Shown here: in pieces, positions 11,128-24,490 of the stretch
Layout: every line of letters begins with the position of its first letter
Position numbering within the stretch: position 1 is the stretch's first letter
Assembly: GCF_024868665.1 (NCBI RefSeq)
Contig: NC_079907.1
Coordinates: 16,797,223-16,861,222, forward strand
Reading direction: 5' to 3'
Length of the DNA: 64,000 nt
From: Triplophysa rosa
Taxonomy: Eukaryota; Chordata; Actinopteri; Cypriniformes; Nemacheilidae
Notes under the pieces: model-generated
The model's database searches: none
The model's input: only the letters and a program-made list of their open reading frames with translations
Told to the model about the DNA's origin: nothing
Program-made: the position numbers and the translations under genes

Positions 11128-12585
11128 CCAATGGCGGACTGGGACTAAAACGTGGCCCTGGACTTCTTCACCAGGAGCAGACCACAACACCAGGCTGTCA
11201 ACATAATACACCAGCTTCTTGCAGCACAAATCATTCTATAACACCACAAATTAGAAACAAATGTGTCTATGAACCTTTTAAAGACACATTGCAAAGCCAA
11301 TAAAACAACAAACAGTAAAGGCCAGTGCAGTCTAAGACATCAGAATTACATAAAAGCCTGCCTAAACATGTCAGTGTGTAGGGTAATGAATTTTTTGTAA
11401 ATGACACTTTACTGACCATGACATGTAACACACCTGAGTCAAAGATTCAAGTTTTACCGTGTTTTAAGGGTGATGACTTCCTACTTATGAATAATTTCCT
11501 AGACAAGAGAATTTGCTTAAATGCTTCCAAAAAGGTGTGACTAGACTTTGCTAAAAACTATTTTATTACACCAAATATAAAGTTCAAAATCAACATACAA
11601 GGCTAAACAAAAGTGAGCATTTAGAATTATAAACCGAGAAGAGAGAAACATTCACGCTTTTGGCTTAACTTCAATAAGCATTATAAAACTGTACATTAAA
11701 AAGAAATTTGACCAAGAATAGTCATTTCTTTACCTGTGATAATAGTTCTGCAATCTATTGAATTCTTCAATGTTAATTAAGTCCACCATATTGCTTACTT
11801 AATATAATATCTTATATTATGGCTTGTGTCAGGGGTGTGGTGGACAGAACCCAAGTGCAGTCAGCAGTGAAGGGGTTAACAGAAATATTTATTAAAGAGT
11901 AAGTAGCATGAGATCATGAAAATTACATTTCATGCAGTGTGTTATGTTGCCGTGTTTGAAAGTAAGCTGTTTGCCAAGTTGTAAGTCCGAAGGTGAATAA
12001 ATAACAAAAGTTATTGGCTTGTAAAAATGGGAGTCGACTCTGAATCATGCAAACAAGACATGAGCTAGTCCGAGTCTCTAACCGCCGCGTATCTACGTCA
12101 CTAGACATAGTCCCCGCCTACGTTTTGCTGGGACTGCCGCGAAAACTTTACTAGTCTCCTCCCCCAAAACACTGTTGCTCTTTCGTAATACATGTGTATC
12201 ATGTCTAGAACCTGTGTTCTATGTTGTGAAACTAAGTCCGTCTTATTTCAACTACCAAAGGAAGAACTTCTGAGGGAACAATGGTTACAATTCATTTTTC
12301 AAATGATACCAAATGAGTATAACCCCAGGGTTTTACTGTGCGCACCTCATTTCACCGAAGATTGCTTCAATAATCTTGACGCGTTCACTGCAGGATATGT
12401 GAAACGACTATCCATTGACGAGCACTTTTACTGCTGTGACTAGGTTCTATAGATGGTAACTATAACAAGTGAGCAAAAGAAAATATTATTATTATTTCTT
12501 TATATCCTTACAGTGGGCCGGCCCACATTGAGCAGCGGCCCACCGGGAAAACTCCCGGTGCTCCAGACGGCCAGTCCACCACTGG
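11128..12585. mobile_element. Possible inverted-repeat element around the THAP ORF
   Basis: The left end CCAATGGCGGACTGGGAC and the reverse complement of the right end, CCAGTGGTGGACTGGCCG, agree over most of 16 positions, suggesting terminal inverted repeats. Flanks are AAAAT on the left and TAAAAT on the right, a near but not exact target duplication. A THAP ORF lies inside, and THAP domains occur in P-type transposases, but no catalytic domain is visible. A partial LTR-like scrap (TGTCAGGGGTGTGG, with TTTATTAAAGAG downstream) lies at about 11,828-11,905. Element identity is uncertain. Confidence 0.4.
12192..12443 (+). CDS. Small THAP-domain protein (83 aa)
   Basis: THAP domains are C2CH zinc-coordinating DNA-binding modules found in host regulators and in P-element transposases. 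This ORF has the signature C8-x2-C11, then 38 residues, C50-x2-H53, with the conserved FQLPKE (19-24), REQW (28-31) and HF (53-54) positions, followed by TEDCF. The start may be Met1 (12,192) or Met4 (12,201); both keep the domain. The C-terminal AVPTIF-type motif that usually closes the fold is not present: the ORF ends IDEHFYCCD. Alone, the protein would be little more than the DNA-binding module. The upstream 100 bp are CpG-containing (CCGCCGCG, GACTGCCGCG). It may be the first exon of a longer gene, a transposon gene remnant or a domesticated fragment; no downstream catalytic exon was recognised. Confidence 0.6.
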   Translation: MCIMSRTCVLCCETKSVLFQLPKEELLREQWLQFIFQMIPNEYNPRVLLCAPHFTEDCFNNLDAFTAGYVKRLSIDEHFYCCD

Positions 12586-15392
12586 TAAAATCTGTTAACA
12601 AATCCTCCTTTAGGGATATGTAATTCGCTTTATATAATAACAGCTGAAGTCAAGTCTATGTCTTGTGTGTGCACGTGAGAAGAGATGTTGGGTCTTTTCC
12701 TGCGTCTCTCCTCTCTGCTGGCATTCTGCGTCCTGTTATTCGCATCCATTAATCATTGGACTAATTTGTTTTCACATGGCCCTGCTGACAGAGAGAGGCT
12801 ATTATTACAGTATTGGTGCTCCAGGTTGACTGCCCAACACCTCACTCCTCTCCCTTCTTTATCCTAACATCTCTCAGAGAAATGGACGATTAGACCAGAC
12901 TGGTAGTATTGTGCCCCGTGCAGTGCACTATAGGGAACACCAGCAGTGTGTGTGTGCATGTGAGGGTTGGCTTGTTCAGGGAGATTGACAGTCAGTCACA
13001 CAGCTTAGATCTGCGCTGTCAAATGCATGGTTGACTGCGAGGGCAGCTTTGATATGATGTACAAGTTTCTAGCATTCACTAGAGTGTGTTGTAAGGTACC
13101 CCAGTGGGACAATTTTTCTCTGTCTTTGGAGAAGTGTCTTACATGCAGAATAAGATATATGCTATATTAGTACAGTTTTCATACAATTCTTAAGTTTTAC
13201 AAAAATTAAAATATTATCCCATATATTACAAAAATTGAAATATTATCCCATATATTATATATGATATGATATTTCGCAAAAATAGACAACTCCCTATATA
13301 TTGTCGCTGTCGGGCGGAATCCTCGTATCTCCAAAACCATTATTTTTCAGGAAGTTAAAAAAACTGCATATTTTTTGAGTTATTAAACATTGTATCGTTA
13401 AAGTTGGTATTATACCTTATATTGCTATCATATACTGTTGTGTACCAACATTAACACAACATTTCCCCAAAACCATGTTTAATCAGAGATACACGGTTTA
13501 TAACTTGGGAGCAGGGAGATACGAGATTAAGCTGTCATTGATAAGAATGGTACGGACACAGACGTCGCTGCTGCCAGCAGTGTTCATCAAAGTCTGCGGT
13601 AGCGTTGAGCCTTTTGACAAGAGACAAGGCTTTAAAAGCTAATGAAAGCTAATGATTGTGGTTACATACATCTTCCTAAACTATATTTTAAACGTTAGAG
13701 CTATGAGTGATGCAATACCAAAATAAAACGTTAAACAGGCTGTCTAATAGGCGGAAATTAATCTGCATGCAAATAAAGTCAGCGGTCGCGTTGAGCCTCT
13801 TGACAAGAGAAAAGGCTTCAATCGTTAACCAAAGCTAACGACTGTGGTTACATACATCTTCCTAAACTCTATTTTAAAGGTTTAAGAACTATAAGTGATG
13901 TAATACAAAAAACGATGAGCTGACTAGGCTGTCTAATAGGTGGAAATTAGCCGAATCTGCTCGCAAACTTATCTTTGTGGCTCACAGGCTTCCTTTGCAC
14001 CGAAGCATTACAGCTATCGATTTTTAACAAAGCAGACCTACTCAAATGTATCTAACCTAACTATTTTCACTCGTTATTGTCTAAAAAACTTTCAATCAGG
14101 AGACGTAATGCCGAGAATCTCCCGCGGAGTGAAGAAGAGGTGGCGTTACGAGACTTCTCAGACAGTTGAAGTGTCCAATGGAGTTAAGAGATTTGCTCTC
14201 AAGCTATTTGCTATTTAGCTAATTTGTAAAAATAACAGACCCACATGGGGACTGACCAATAGCATCGATTTATATGAAAAATATGAAATTGACCAAATTT
14301 GGACATCGATGATATGCAAGACAATGTTGTCTTATTTAGTAAATTTGTAATACACGCACACACGCACGCATGCACACACACGCATATACCTACAGCTACA
14401 GAAAAAAAAACAAGAGACCATTTCAAAGACCGTTCTTAGTTTTTCTGAATTTAATATTTATGTGTTTAGGTAAAATATTTTTTTTTATTATAACCTGTGA
14501 ACTACTAACTTCAAATAAAAATATTCTTTCCATTTGCATTTATTTGCAGAAAATGAAAACTGGAGAAACAGGTCAAAATAACAGAAAAGGTGCTCTGTGT
14601 TTTTTCAGCCCTCAAATACAGCAAAGAAAACAAGTTCATGTTCACTTGTAAGCAATACAACAGTAATATTTTACATGTAATTAGAAAAAGTTCTAAAATA
14701 TTTGTAATAACCTTGCTTTTTATCACAGTTTTCATGTGTCTTGTCATGTTGTCAGTCTTTCACATAGATGCTGCATGACTTTATGTCCCTCCAGAGGTTT
14801 GATTTTGTGGAAATTCAACAGACACTGAACTAGAATGGCCACAATACATCCAGAAATGATGATTAGATAACAATTATGAATGGTCTCTTAATTGTTTCCG
14901 CAGCTATATATTGAAAATAGTATTGTTAAGCACAAGTACAGGGATTTTCATATCATGGTGTGTGGATATGTGAATAAATGCGTCAGGCTATTTAGTGAGA
15001 TATTCTTTGGAGAAAGAAGGAGCTTGTAATACAGTTTAAATCATGGGTTGGGGGAGAGAGAGTGAAACAAAAAAATATGAATTGGACCCTGTGGCCAAGC
15101 ATGAAAAGTGGATAAATGTCTGAAATAACACATTGAGAGAACCAATCATGGCTTTGGCAACCCGTCCATGAAAAGAACAACTCCATTTGACTTTCTCCAC
15201 TCTTCCCTCTTTCATATTCCTTTCCATCATCATGCTTTTGTTTTCCTTCATACATTTTCCCTCTGACTCTTTAATGAACTACACATCTTAGTGTCTACCT
15301 TTTAACCCGCGTGAATGATGGGACAGTCTGAAGCAACTCAAAATGCAATCAAAATACAATCTGAGCAATCTCTTTAGTTTTGCTTTTACATA
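12586..15392. other. No gene recognised; repeats only
   Basis: No coding region is supported. It holds a 30-bp tandem repeat of AT-rich sequence (about 13,196-13,256), the two-copy 186-bp duplication annotated separately, text typical of a fish interspersed repeat (GTCGGGCGGAATCCTCG at about 13,309), and a CA/CG-rich simple stretch (about 14,352-14,388). Confidence 0.5.
13589..13967 (+). repeat. Two-copy tandem duplication, about 186-bp unit
   Basis: Unit 1 (about 13,589-13,774) and unit 2 (about 13,775-13,967) share GTTGAGCC(T)-TTGACAAGAG, GGTTACATACATCTTCCTAA, and GGCTGTCTAATAGG-GGAAATTA in the same order and spacing. They differ by scattered substitutions and small indels, so the duplication is not recent. 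Confidence 0.8.
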
Positions 15393-15805
15393 AACTCAAC
15401 TCAACTCAACTCAACTTTATTTATATAGCGCTTTTTACGATTTTCATTGTTACAAAACAGCTGTATATGAGAAATATTGACTATAAGCAAAACAATTAAA
15501 GTTGTACCTGTAAAAACAAGAAAAGGTGAAAACACAGAAGACAGACATACCCACATACAAAACAATCCACACACACAATATGCACACGTACTAACACACA
15601 TAGACATAGACACACACACACGGACGCACACGTACACAGACAAGTACGCACACACACAGACACGCACGCGCGCACACACACAGACACGCATGCACAGTGA
15701 GAGCACACATTTAAGATAAAGGAGAGAGAAGCACAGGTCAAATATAACAGACTATACATTTCTATATGCAATATTAATTAAGTAAAACTTTTAAATTCTA
15801 AAATT
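15393..15805 (-). mobile_element. 5'-truncated LINE 3' end with (TTGAG)n tail
   Basis: This is only the 3' UTR of the same L2/CR1-like LINE family as the copies at 23,622 and 55,565. It has the pentamer tail (AACTC repeats at 15,393-15,416 on the plus strand), the AGCGCTTTTTAC block, an internal CA microsatellite (about 15,570-15,695) and the conserved AATATTAATTAAGTAAAAC segment. It is truncated before the coding region. Confidence 0.85.
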
Positions 15806-18800
15806 CTATAAACATAAATCAATATTTGTTAGCCTACAAAGGCATTAATCATAAAAGGTCAAAGAAATTGTTTCAATATGTATTTAACGAGTTTTGTTGT
15901 ACATTATTTTCTGTTAAATATATATATATACTGTATATATATATATACATACTTTTGGTTTGTAGATTAAGGTATGTTTTGTTTGTGTGTGCGTGTCTGT
16001 ACAGCAACACTATGGTTCCATATTAGAGTAAAAGTTTTTGTCCACCATCAAGGTGCTTTTAAGTGCTGGAGTCTGGGTACAGATGACATAATGCACAGGA
16101 GCTGTATACTCCCTTTTCTGCAATGAACGATCTTTAGCTTTTAAAAAAGTTTTACCAAGGCAGGAGTTAAACCAAACCAAACATTATATATCAGGACCAA
16201 TGCTGGGCATCTCACCGCAGAAGATGTTTAGAGGAAAGGGAGAGTGTATAACTGACACTTTAAGACTGACAGGTATAGACAGCTAGCAAGGACAAATTAT
16301 GGGAAGATAAAAAGAGAACCAATATAACAGTAGCATTTCTATCCTGTATTTAGGAAAAGATCACCATGTACCGGAAGCGAGGAAAGACACCACATTTCAA
16401 ACATTATTTTAGGGTTAAAATGATATTGTTTCATGTACACGTCAGGAATGCACTATTATTATTATTTTTATTTGGACACGAAAGTAGAGAGGTAAATAAC
16501 ACGTAAAATAAAATAAACTAACATACAAAAAAAGTTTAAAAAACAAATACATGTTTTGACAGTGTTTAATGTGATTGAACTGAGGTTATTGAACTCTATG
16601 CTTGGAAAACAATTTCAGAGATTGCAGTCTTTCCCCTTTTGAAATTATATAGTTCAATAATTTCCTTAATCATAATTATGGTGAAGGAATAATTAGTACT
16701 GTGATTGGATGCTTTTAACATGCAACTGTCCCTACAGAGCCATAACCCACATGTGGTTCCATGTTAGATTAAGAGCATATTTTTACACTGTCCAAAAAAG
16801 TAAAAAACTATAATTTGTAAGGTACAAAAGCCATCAGTGGTGTGTTCCCTTAAGAGTTCATTTTTGTACATGAGCATGTTTCATTTGTGGGTGTTCTGTT
16901 TAAGAACTTTCTCATTTTAGAAATGTACAAGTTAAGTTTGAAATTTTGGGGTTTAGGGTTTGGCCAGGTGATGTTTCTTAAAAACTTGATTTTACTCTAA
17001 TCAAACTGAGAAGAAAACTAAACATCTTAACCTTATAATTAATGAGTAAATATTCAGTTGAGTTGGCTGATATATCCCAAGCAATCACCAGCACCATTTT
17101 CACTTATCATTTGAACAATACACAAAAACATACTCTCTTTAAATAGCGTTAGTGTACATGTTAAAGGAACATTTTACAAGTTCACAACAGAGTTTTAATT
17201 TCATAGTTTATTATTGCAGGATCCTGATGCCATTAACAACCGATTCCAGTCAATAAGAACATTTTAATTTGTTTTGTTGATTTTCTTTTTCTCCCTGGAG
17301 GGGTGAAAGTCCACCTACAGAACATAATCAGCTTTTAAATTCTGAGGGAGCATTTAAGAGTATTTTTAAATTCTTTATAAATACTAGAGGATACCCCATG
17401 CTGAAATGAGATTTGAATGTATTACTGTAGTTCATAGTGACAATAGCTTGAGGAATGCAATATTGTTTGTATTTATAAATATGTCTGTGCTGGGTAATCA
17501 GAGCATGATTACAAGGTACCACACGGAAAGACATACATTAGCATGCGCTCAAAGAACATGTCCAGTAATGGATCCAGCCGTGTATGAATTTATATGAAAT
17601 ATGTTTATGCATGTAGTGTGTGTATTTATTGCTTCTTGGACGGCTATGGCAGGCTGTTGGAAAGTCAAACACATTTGAAAGGCTGTGTTGTTTGGTTTCC
17701 AAAAAGCTGGTAGCAGATAAGCTCTGGGGTTGCCATGGTAACATACCCTACTGGAGCCGAGGCCCAATTTTGGCAACCACAAATTCAACAGAAGCATGAA
17801 GGACAGAAAAAGAGCAGAGGAGAAAGAAAGCAAGGTGTGTTTTTGAAAGCCCTAGAGCATGGACGAAGAACAAGCGTAAATGGACTAAAAGATCAGGATC
17901 CATCAATAAATGCCAGGGAACATTAATCATTTGGACTATTTAAAGTCAAGGTACAAGTTATGGGTACATTACCTTAATGGACATGTTGCCTTAAAATACT
18001 ATTACTTTATTAAATGAGAAATGTATGCTGTAGAGCATGCAACATTTACCAAATACAGTTGTGAATATATAATGTTAGAATGAATGAGTTTATTTCTGTT
18101 TAATTCTTACAGTAAAACAACTTAAAACCCACTTCAAATTATTGTTTGGACGTCATACATGTTGTTTTATCTATTTACAAAGTTTTAGGGTTACAGTGAT
18201 GTCCAAACGCTTTGACAACATCAAAGTTTATATTTATATTATTTACTCCTGAATAGTTCTGTTGTAGAATGAAAAAAGCAACAAAATACATAAATTAAAC
18301 ATATTATGTTTTAAATGAAAAGCATGGATCTTCAACTTAAACTCGTGGAGCAATCCAAGTCAGTAAAAAAGACAGCCAATACTAACATATATATAGTGTA
18401 ATTCTGATCACTAATACAAAACATTATGGCTTTTCAGCATTTCTCGTAGATTAGTTTTTCCCGATAATTCATAGCACATAAAACGATGATTTTGGCACAA
18501 AAATGCTCAGATAAATTTTGTATTTAGTCTTGATCCAATTACGGCTGAGGTGAATTTCAGCAATAAAAAAGGAGAAAAACAGACAAAACAGACCCACTGT
18601 GACAACCTGAACCATCGAGTCAATGAAAATTTTACATATTTAAAAGTGGATCAGGGAGTTATAAATTCAAAGCTTATTCATAGTCTCTCCTCTCAGCGGG
18701 TGTAAGCAGTGCATTATGCCATCCCAATAAAGTCGCTCCAAAGCCATGTCGAGGTGTTGTTTCATTTCCCCTGACAGCCCTGAAATAATGCCCAACGTTT

Positions 18801-20985
18801 CATTTCACTGCATTTTTCTGACCCATTACCAGAATCCACAACTTCCCTCGAACCAAAGGTCTCGGTGTAAGAGAAGTGACTCACTCCTTCAGCTGCAAAG
18901 TTACTAATTAGTTATTTTGCTTAAAATACACATTTATGTAAGATTAGCTATTTTTGAGTCATATGATTTATTACACTAGCAGCATGGCAAATAATCATGC
19001 AATTAAAATATAAATGCCCCAGGCAAAATTTAGTAATGGTGCAGAAGTATTGTTTTACTTGCCACTCTAATGAATGTTTATGTCTCTTTTGGCTGTAAAC
19101 CATGACCTTTGATTTTTGTTTAGAACACATGTCCAAGCTGTGCCACACTAATCTCACACCTAACTAGTTTCAGCCCTAGACAGCATGTTAACACTCTGAA
19201 TATTGAGACTGGTGTATTTTTTACAAAACTGGAAAACACTTTCTCAGTACTGCAAAGACAAATCAGACGCAGGGAGTAAGGGTGCATTTAATCTGTCTCA
19301 ACCTGTTCTCCAACCCATACGAAAAGAAAAGTCGTTTGTTCCTTTCCTCAAATAGGACACATTGGACCGTTAACTAAATTAGCACCTTTACTGGCAGCAG
19401 GAGAAGCTTTTGTCTACTGTCATTTGTGCTTTAATTTTGCAATGATGTATTGGAGTGTGATTTACTGTATTTACATTATAACATACTGTACATTTATACA
19501 TTATAAAAAAATGTTTTTAAAACATACAAATATTCTAAGTGTACCGAGGTCAAATGATTTTTATGTGGGAAAAGACGTTGAAGTGAGCACTATCCGTAGT
19601 AAATCGTCACATCCCAGAACTTCCTGGTGAAACACACGCTCAAACAAAGCAACTAGATGGGAAGCCTGCAACCTTTAGCCAGAAAAAGTGGAATGGCTAA
19701 TATTAACGCAGCGGCTTCAGTGGGTTGGTGAAACAGAAAGGTTCTTCGGATGTTAAAGGTTCTTTATGGAACAATTTAGACGAAAAAGGTTTTTCTATAG
19801 CACCTTAATTTTTAAAAGTTTATAGACCATATAAAAGATTGACGACACGTCCCAGTTCACTTGTAGAGTGAGAAAAAAATTAAGCCAAAATGTCCAAGAT
19901 ATGGACACTGACATATTGTGCTAATGATGTAATTTGGAGCCAGCATCTGCGCAGTAGTGAGCACAAGGTGGAGCCGAGATATCAAGGTCCCCGCCATATT
20001 TCCGATGACTCACTTGAAAACGAAGAAATCATGTTACTATACCCCTTTTTATAACATCTTTTTTTTGCTCACCAGCCACAGTGGCTAGTGGTTTTCTAAA
20101 GTAACTAACCACTCTCATTTTCACTGGCCACAATTTTGTTGTAGGGAAAATACATTTTATTTGATTAAAGTTGACTTTGGCATGCTAAAATTACTCGATT
20201 TTGAGTCATTTTACTTGATTTAGCTAGATTTAACACCCTTTAAAATGGAGATTGACGGAGGTCGCATTTGTCAAGCACATACGTTATTGAGGTTGTCTCA
20301 TTTGAGTTAAAAAAAAAACATGAACATTTATTTCTCTTAAGATGCAATCATTGTAGTTTCATTCTTACCTTGAATTTTAACGGATGCCTTTCTGAAATAA
20401 AACCTAAAAAAATAAAACTCAATGACGTATGTGCCCGACAAATGCAATTGAGCATCAATTGAGATGCAGCTAGCATCTTCTCAAGCTCAGTGGACTTGAG
20501 GACAAGGGACTAAGGGGCATAGCAGCCATTTTAAAACTTGGGGGGCCCTCAATGATCAAATTATGCACATAATGTGTATGTTATTATAATACATTCTACA
20601 TAGAATACCAATTGGCACCAATTAGATTACCAATTAGCACCCTAGTGGCAATTTTTGGAAAATGCCATAATAGCAAATAGTCTATTGGAACACACTGCCT
20701 TTACCATATAACCAATGTTGTTTAAAGGACCCATTGTATGATTTTTTTCCATGTTTAAGTGCAATAATCGGGTCCCCGGTGCATCTAACAACCCAGAAAA
20801 CGTGAAAAACAAGATCCCAGTAACTTTGTTTTGGTAAGCCTTTCTCTGCAAGCATGCGAGATTTCTCTCCTGATGTGATGTAGACGCAGGCTCTTATTAT
20901 AATATTACTGCCACTTAATCTACACAATTCCACCCACGGCGCTGCCGCCATTGTTGTTTTCACAAGCGACAGCGGTGTGCGTGAC
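15806..20985. other. No gene recognised; AT-rich non-coding DNA
   Basis: No domain or bounded transposon is visible. A (TA)n tract lies at about 15,918-15,950. Open frames are short, AT-rich and without recognisable motifs. This could be host intergenic or intronic sequence. Confidence 0.5.
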
Positions 20986-20990
20986 GCCAT

Positions 20991-21232
20991 GGCTAAAGTT
21001 CGTGGACAACATGCAATGTAGTCGCTGCATAGAGTCCTAACCTCGGAAGAGACAGGAGTGGATTTATTTATTTTTAGTGGAAATCCCTCAGAAACCATAA
21101 GTAAAAACCTGCTTGTTTGCGCGAATCACTTCAAGCCGGGGTGCTTTATCAACCTGGGACAGTACAAGCAGGATTAGCTTCAAAGTTGTTCCTCAAGATG
21201 GATCGCGACCAACTGAACGAGACAAAGCTGCC
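20991..21232 (+). pseudogene. Broken THAP-domain first exon
   Basis: Three frames together give the parts of a THAP domain: CSRC near 21,022-21,033 (C-x2-C), then DLFIFSGNPSETISKNLLVC followed by ANHFKPGCF at about 21,060-21,150 (C-x2-H-F), and finally RPTERDKAADV up to 21,237, followed by a plausible splice donor GTAAGTAA at 21,236. A TAG stop follows GQYKQD at about 21,175, and frameshifts separate the parts, so this copy is dead. The upstream 80 bp (CGGCGCTGCCGCCATTG) are CpG-rich, as for a promoter. It is unrelated in detail to the THAP ORF at 12,192. It could be a remnant of a THAP-carrying DNA transposon or of a host gene. Confidence 0.55.
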
Positions 21233-21237
21233 GATGT

Positions 21238-23621
21238 AAGTAATATTTATTAACAGTCTGAATTGACGTATATGTACTGTATATATAGGAGGATAGCATT
21301 AGCATACGATAGTGAAGGGAGCTAAGTCAGTCACGGGCTAAATAGAACATTCAAAGCCAGCATTAAACTTAGTCTATATTTATATGTTATTTGGCAAATG
21401 GGCACTTGGAGTTTAGCTGTATGTATGTTAATACATTGTGTGTTAATATGTTCAGCTGCGGCAAGCTGTTTGTTTTGCTAATGAACAGGGGCGAACACTG
21501 CAGTTAGTTTAGTTTTAAACGTCTTAAATCATTTGTCCTTAGGCTGAAAAATCTGTCACAACATACTAGTTATGCTCTCACGTTGTGTGTGTAACATTAT
21601 AACTTGTCAACGACAAGCGCTAAAATTCACGTAATTCCGCTGAGATGTGCAGGTGCGCATTATGTAGATTTTAGGCAAGCATACACGCACAACGTGAGCG
21701 CTGTTTGCTGTGATAATAATATTTATTTAATAATTTGATAATTATTTGAGACGTTTAAAACTAAACTAACCGCAGAGGAGTTCAGGAAACATAATTTAGC
21801 TAAACCATTGCCATGGCAGTACTACACGTGTGTTGTGTTGACTCGCCGGATGGAAGGGGGTTGGGTTCGCTGTAATTCATTATCATTTAAAGAGACATGC
21901 ACCAAAACGGATTGCTGTGAGTATAGCTGTTTTTGATGAGGCAAAAAGGGTTTTGTTTACACAACCACTGAATGTTTTTAAGCAAAATATGTTCCAGACA
22001 TTTCATGAAGACCCTAATAAATCATAACAACTTGTTGAAAGTGCTCATTTTATGAATCCTTTAATAATTTGGAGCAATTTTTATATATATATATATTTAA
22101 TATATTCTAAAAATATTAAATATTATATATCTAAGCCTGCCTTTCCTACAGACCAGTTAAAGTTAAGAACATAACGGTAACGAATTAAAGTATTAAATAT
22201 GATAAAGTATGATAATATAATGACATCACATGCCTTGTTCTTAACGGGTTCTATTGTCTTTTGTCACGTCGCATGATCGCAATGCTCGCAACATCTCAAA
22301 TCATAACATGTAAATTTGATCGGGGAATCATGTCATCGCGACATAACTCATAGTTTTTTGCTTTTTCTGGGGCGCATTTAACCCTAAATCACCAAAAGAG
22401 CAATGATGAAGTGAATGAAAGAAATCACGAGCGCAACTGTAGATTTAAAGCTCTTGGCAGAAGCGCCCCTAGAGATGATTCAGCTTGTGATTGGCTAAAT
22501 GTTACTAAACTCAAATCTAAGTAACAAACCAGAGAACATGTTAAGAAATATAGGCGGTCGGTCAAAAAAAAGTGTTGGGGACAGAATCACCTGTTTGTAA
22601 AAGGCTGCTCTCACTCTTTTAGTCAACATTCTGGCGCTATGACCAACTGACTTTTCTGTTCATTTCACTTCATCGCGTGGACTTATGTGTTGTGTGACAT
22701 TGGTAGTGCGCATTCCGATGAGTGCTCATGGGAGTAGTAGTGTTGCATTGCACATCACAACTACAATTAAAACATTTGATTCAATCTGACAAAATGGATA
22801 GTGGGAGTGGCTATCTTACCCGCCACAGCTGATATCTACCTGCATTTGGCAGTTATTAATGTCAAGCCCTGAACTTATAACTAAACAAAACCAAACTTAT
22901 TAGAGAAACAAAAGTAACACTTGAACATACATCAGTGTGATACGAACTAACTACAATTACAGAAACCATATTTGACTAAAATTTATATTTCAAGAGCAAT
23001 TCATTTTATTAGTTTGGCATGATTACCATTCATTAACATTGAAAGGGCAGGGTTTTTGACCTATACTGCAGCCAGCCACCAGAGGGCGATCAAATTAGTT
23101 TGGCTTCAATTTTCAGGATGTGTGTGGCACGCTTGGGTCTTCGAAATCGCATACTTCCATGCTATATAGTAGGCAAAAAGCAGTAGGCGAATGAATAGTA
23201 TGTCCGAATCGTCAGTATTCATAGAACAGTAGACGAGAAATATCCGGGGGACTATTTCTCTCGAGATTCGTACGTGTGTATACTAATGTTGTGTCCGAAT
23301 ACCATGCACAGCCCGCAAACAGTTACAGCCGACTTTCTTGTACAATTCAACATGCTGTAAATTATTGTAAAGCTAATGTAACATTAATATTGACCTTGGT
23401 TTGTTGTAAAAATGCATTTCTGGGGTAATATTAATTAGTAAGTACATTTCTTGACAATAAAATCACCCATGTTAGGCGAATTCTTCGAGCAGCTGCCCGA
23501 AGTCTCCTTCTGAAGGCATAGCAAATATTACAAATGCTGATAATACCCATTCTAGGTAAGGTTAGCTAGGTAGAGTTAATGATGCAAAAGGTTTTAATGC
23601 AACCGGTCTCTCATAACTTTT
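21238..23621. other. No gene recognised; AT-rich non-coding DNA
   Basis: No coding exon is supported. There is a (TA)n tract at about 22,080-22,098 and a CTCF-like motif (annotated separately) at 23,076. Confidence 0.5.
23076..23088 (+). promoter_or_regulatory. CTCF-like core motif
   Basis: CCACCAGAGGGCG matches the vertebrate CTCF core (CCASYAGRKGGCR). No occupancy can be inferred from sequence alone. Confidence 0.4.
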
Positions 23622-24490
23622 AACTCAACTCAACTTTATTTACGTAGCGCTTTTTACAATGTTCATTGTTACAAAGCAGCTGTACATGAGACATATTGAC
23701 TATAAGCAAAACAATTAAAGATGTACCTGTAAAAACAAGAAAAAGGTGAAAACACAGAAGACAGACATACCCACATACAAAACACTCCACACACACAATA
23801 TGCACACGTACTAACACGCATAGACGTAGACACACACACACACAGACGCACAGACACACGGACGCGGACGCACAGACACACGGACGCAGACGCACAGTGA
23901 GAGCACACATTTAAGATAAAGGAGAGAGAAGCACAGGTCAAATATAACGGACTATAAATTCCTATATGCAATATTAATTAAGTAAAACTTTAAAATTCTA
24001 ATTCTAGGGCAGCCCCCCTGGCCAGGCAAATAGTATGCAAACGGTGGCGAGGAACCCAAAACTCTAGTCGAGAAAAAAAAAAAAACTCAGGAGAACCCAG
24101 GTCCAACCAAGGGATTCCAGTTCCCCTCTGGTAAAAGCTGCTGCCTCTGCACAAGCTCGACAGAGCTTGCACAACAAGGCTAAATAAAAATAAATAAACT
24201 TACTAATAAGGTAAATTATAGTTTTAAGATTATCATTAATAATCTAAAAGCATTTGAAATTTTGTGGTGAAGACGTGTCAAGTGACCGCGTCCTTCTTTA
24301 TCCAGCTCTATCATCTCAGCTCTTGTCAGGTCACCGCTTTCCATTCTCTGCTCTACCATCAGGTCTGGCCATGAACTGCATCCTGCTCGCTGTGGTAACG
24401 TTGGAACAATGAGACAAGACTGGCTGAGAGTAGAGTACTGTTCAGCACTCTTTGATGCAACAAGTACATCAGTTGTGTTTTTGGTTCCGG
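23622..24490 (-). repeat. LINE copy 1 3' UTR and pentamer tail
   Basis: The (TTGAG)n tail (AACTC on the plus strand, 23,622-23,636) is followed by the AGCGCTTTTTAC block, an internal CA-type microsatellite with GGACGC variants (about 23,785-23,890) and conserved UTR shared with copy 2 (58,131-59,040). Confidence 0.85.

Noticed and set aside
12685..12867. 60-codon ORF with a hydrophobic start resembling a signal peptide
   Set aside because: It is short, has no homologue I recognise and no supporting splice or promoter context.
15401..15771. ORFs of Cys/Val or His/Thr repeats over the CA/GT tracts (also 23,620-23,971 and 58,629-59,018)
   Set aside because: These are translations of a LINE 3' UTR microsatellite, not genes.
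20682..21098. 138-codon minus-strand ORF
   Set aside because: It is the shadow of the THAP remnant on the plus strand and has no recognisable motif.
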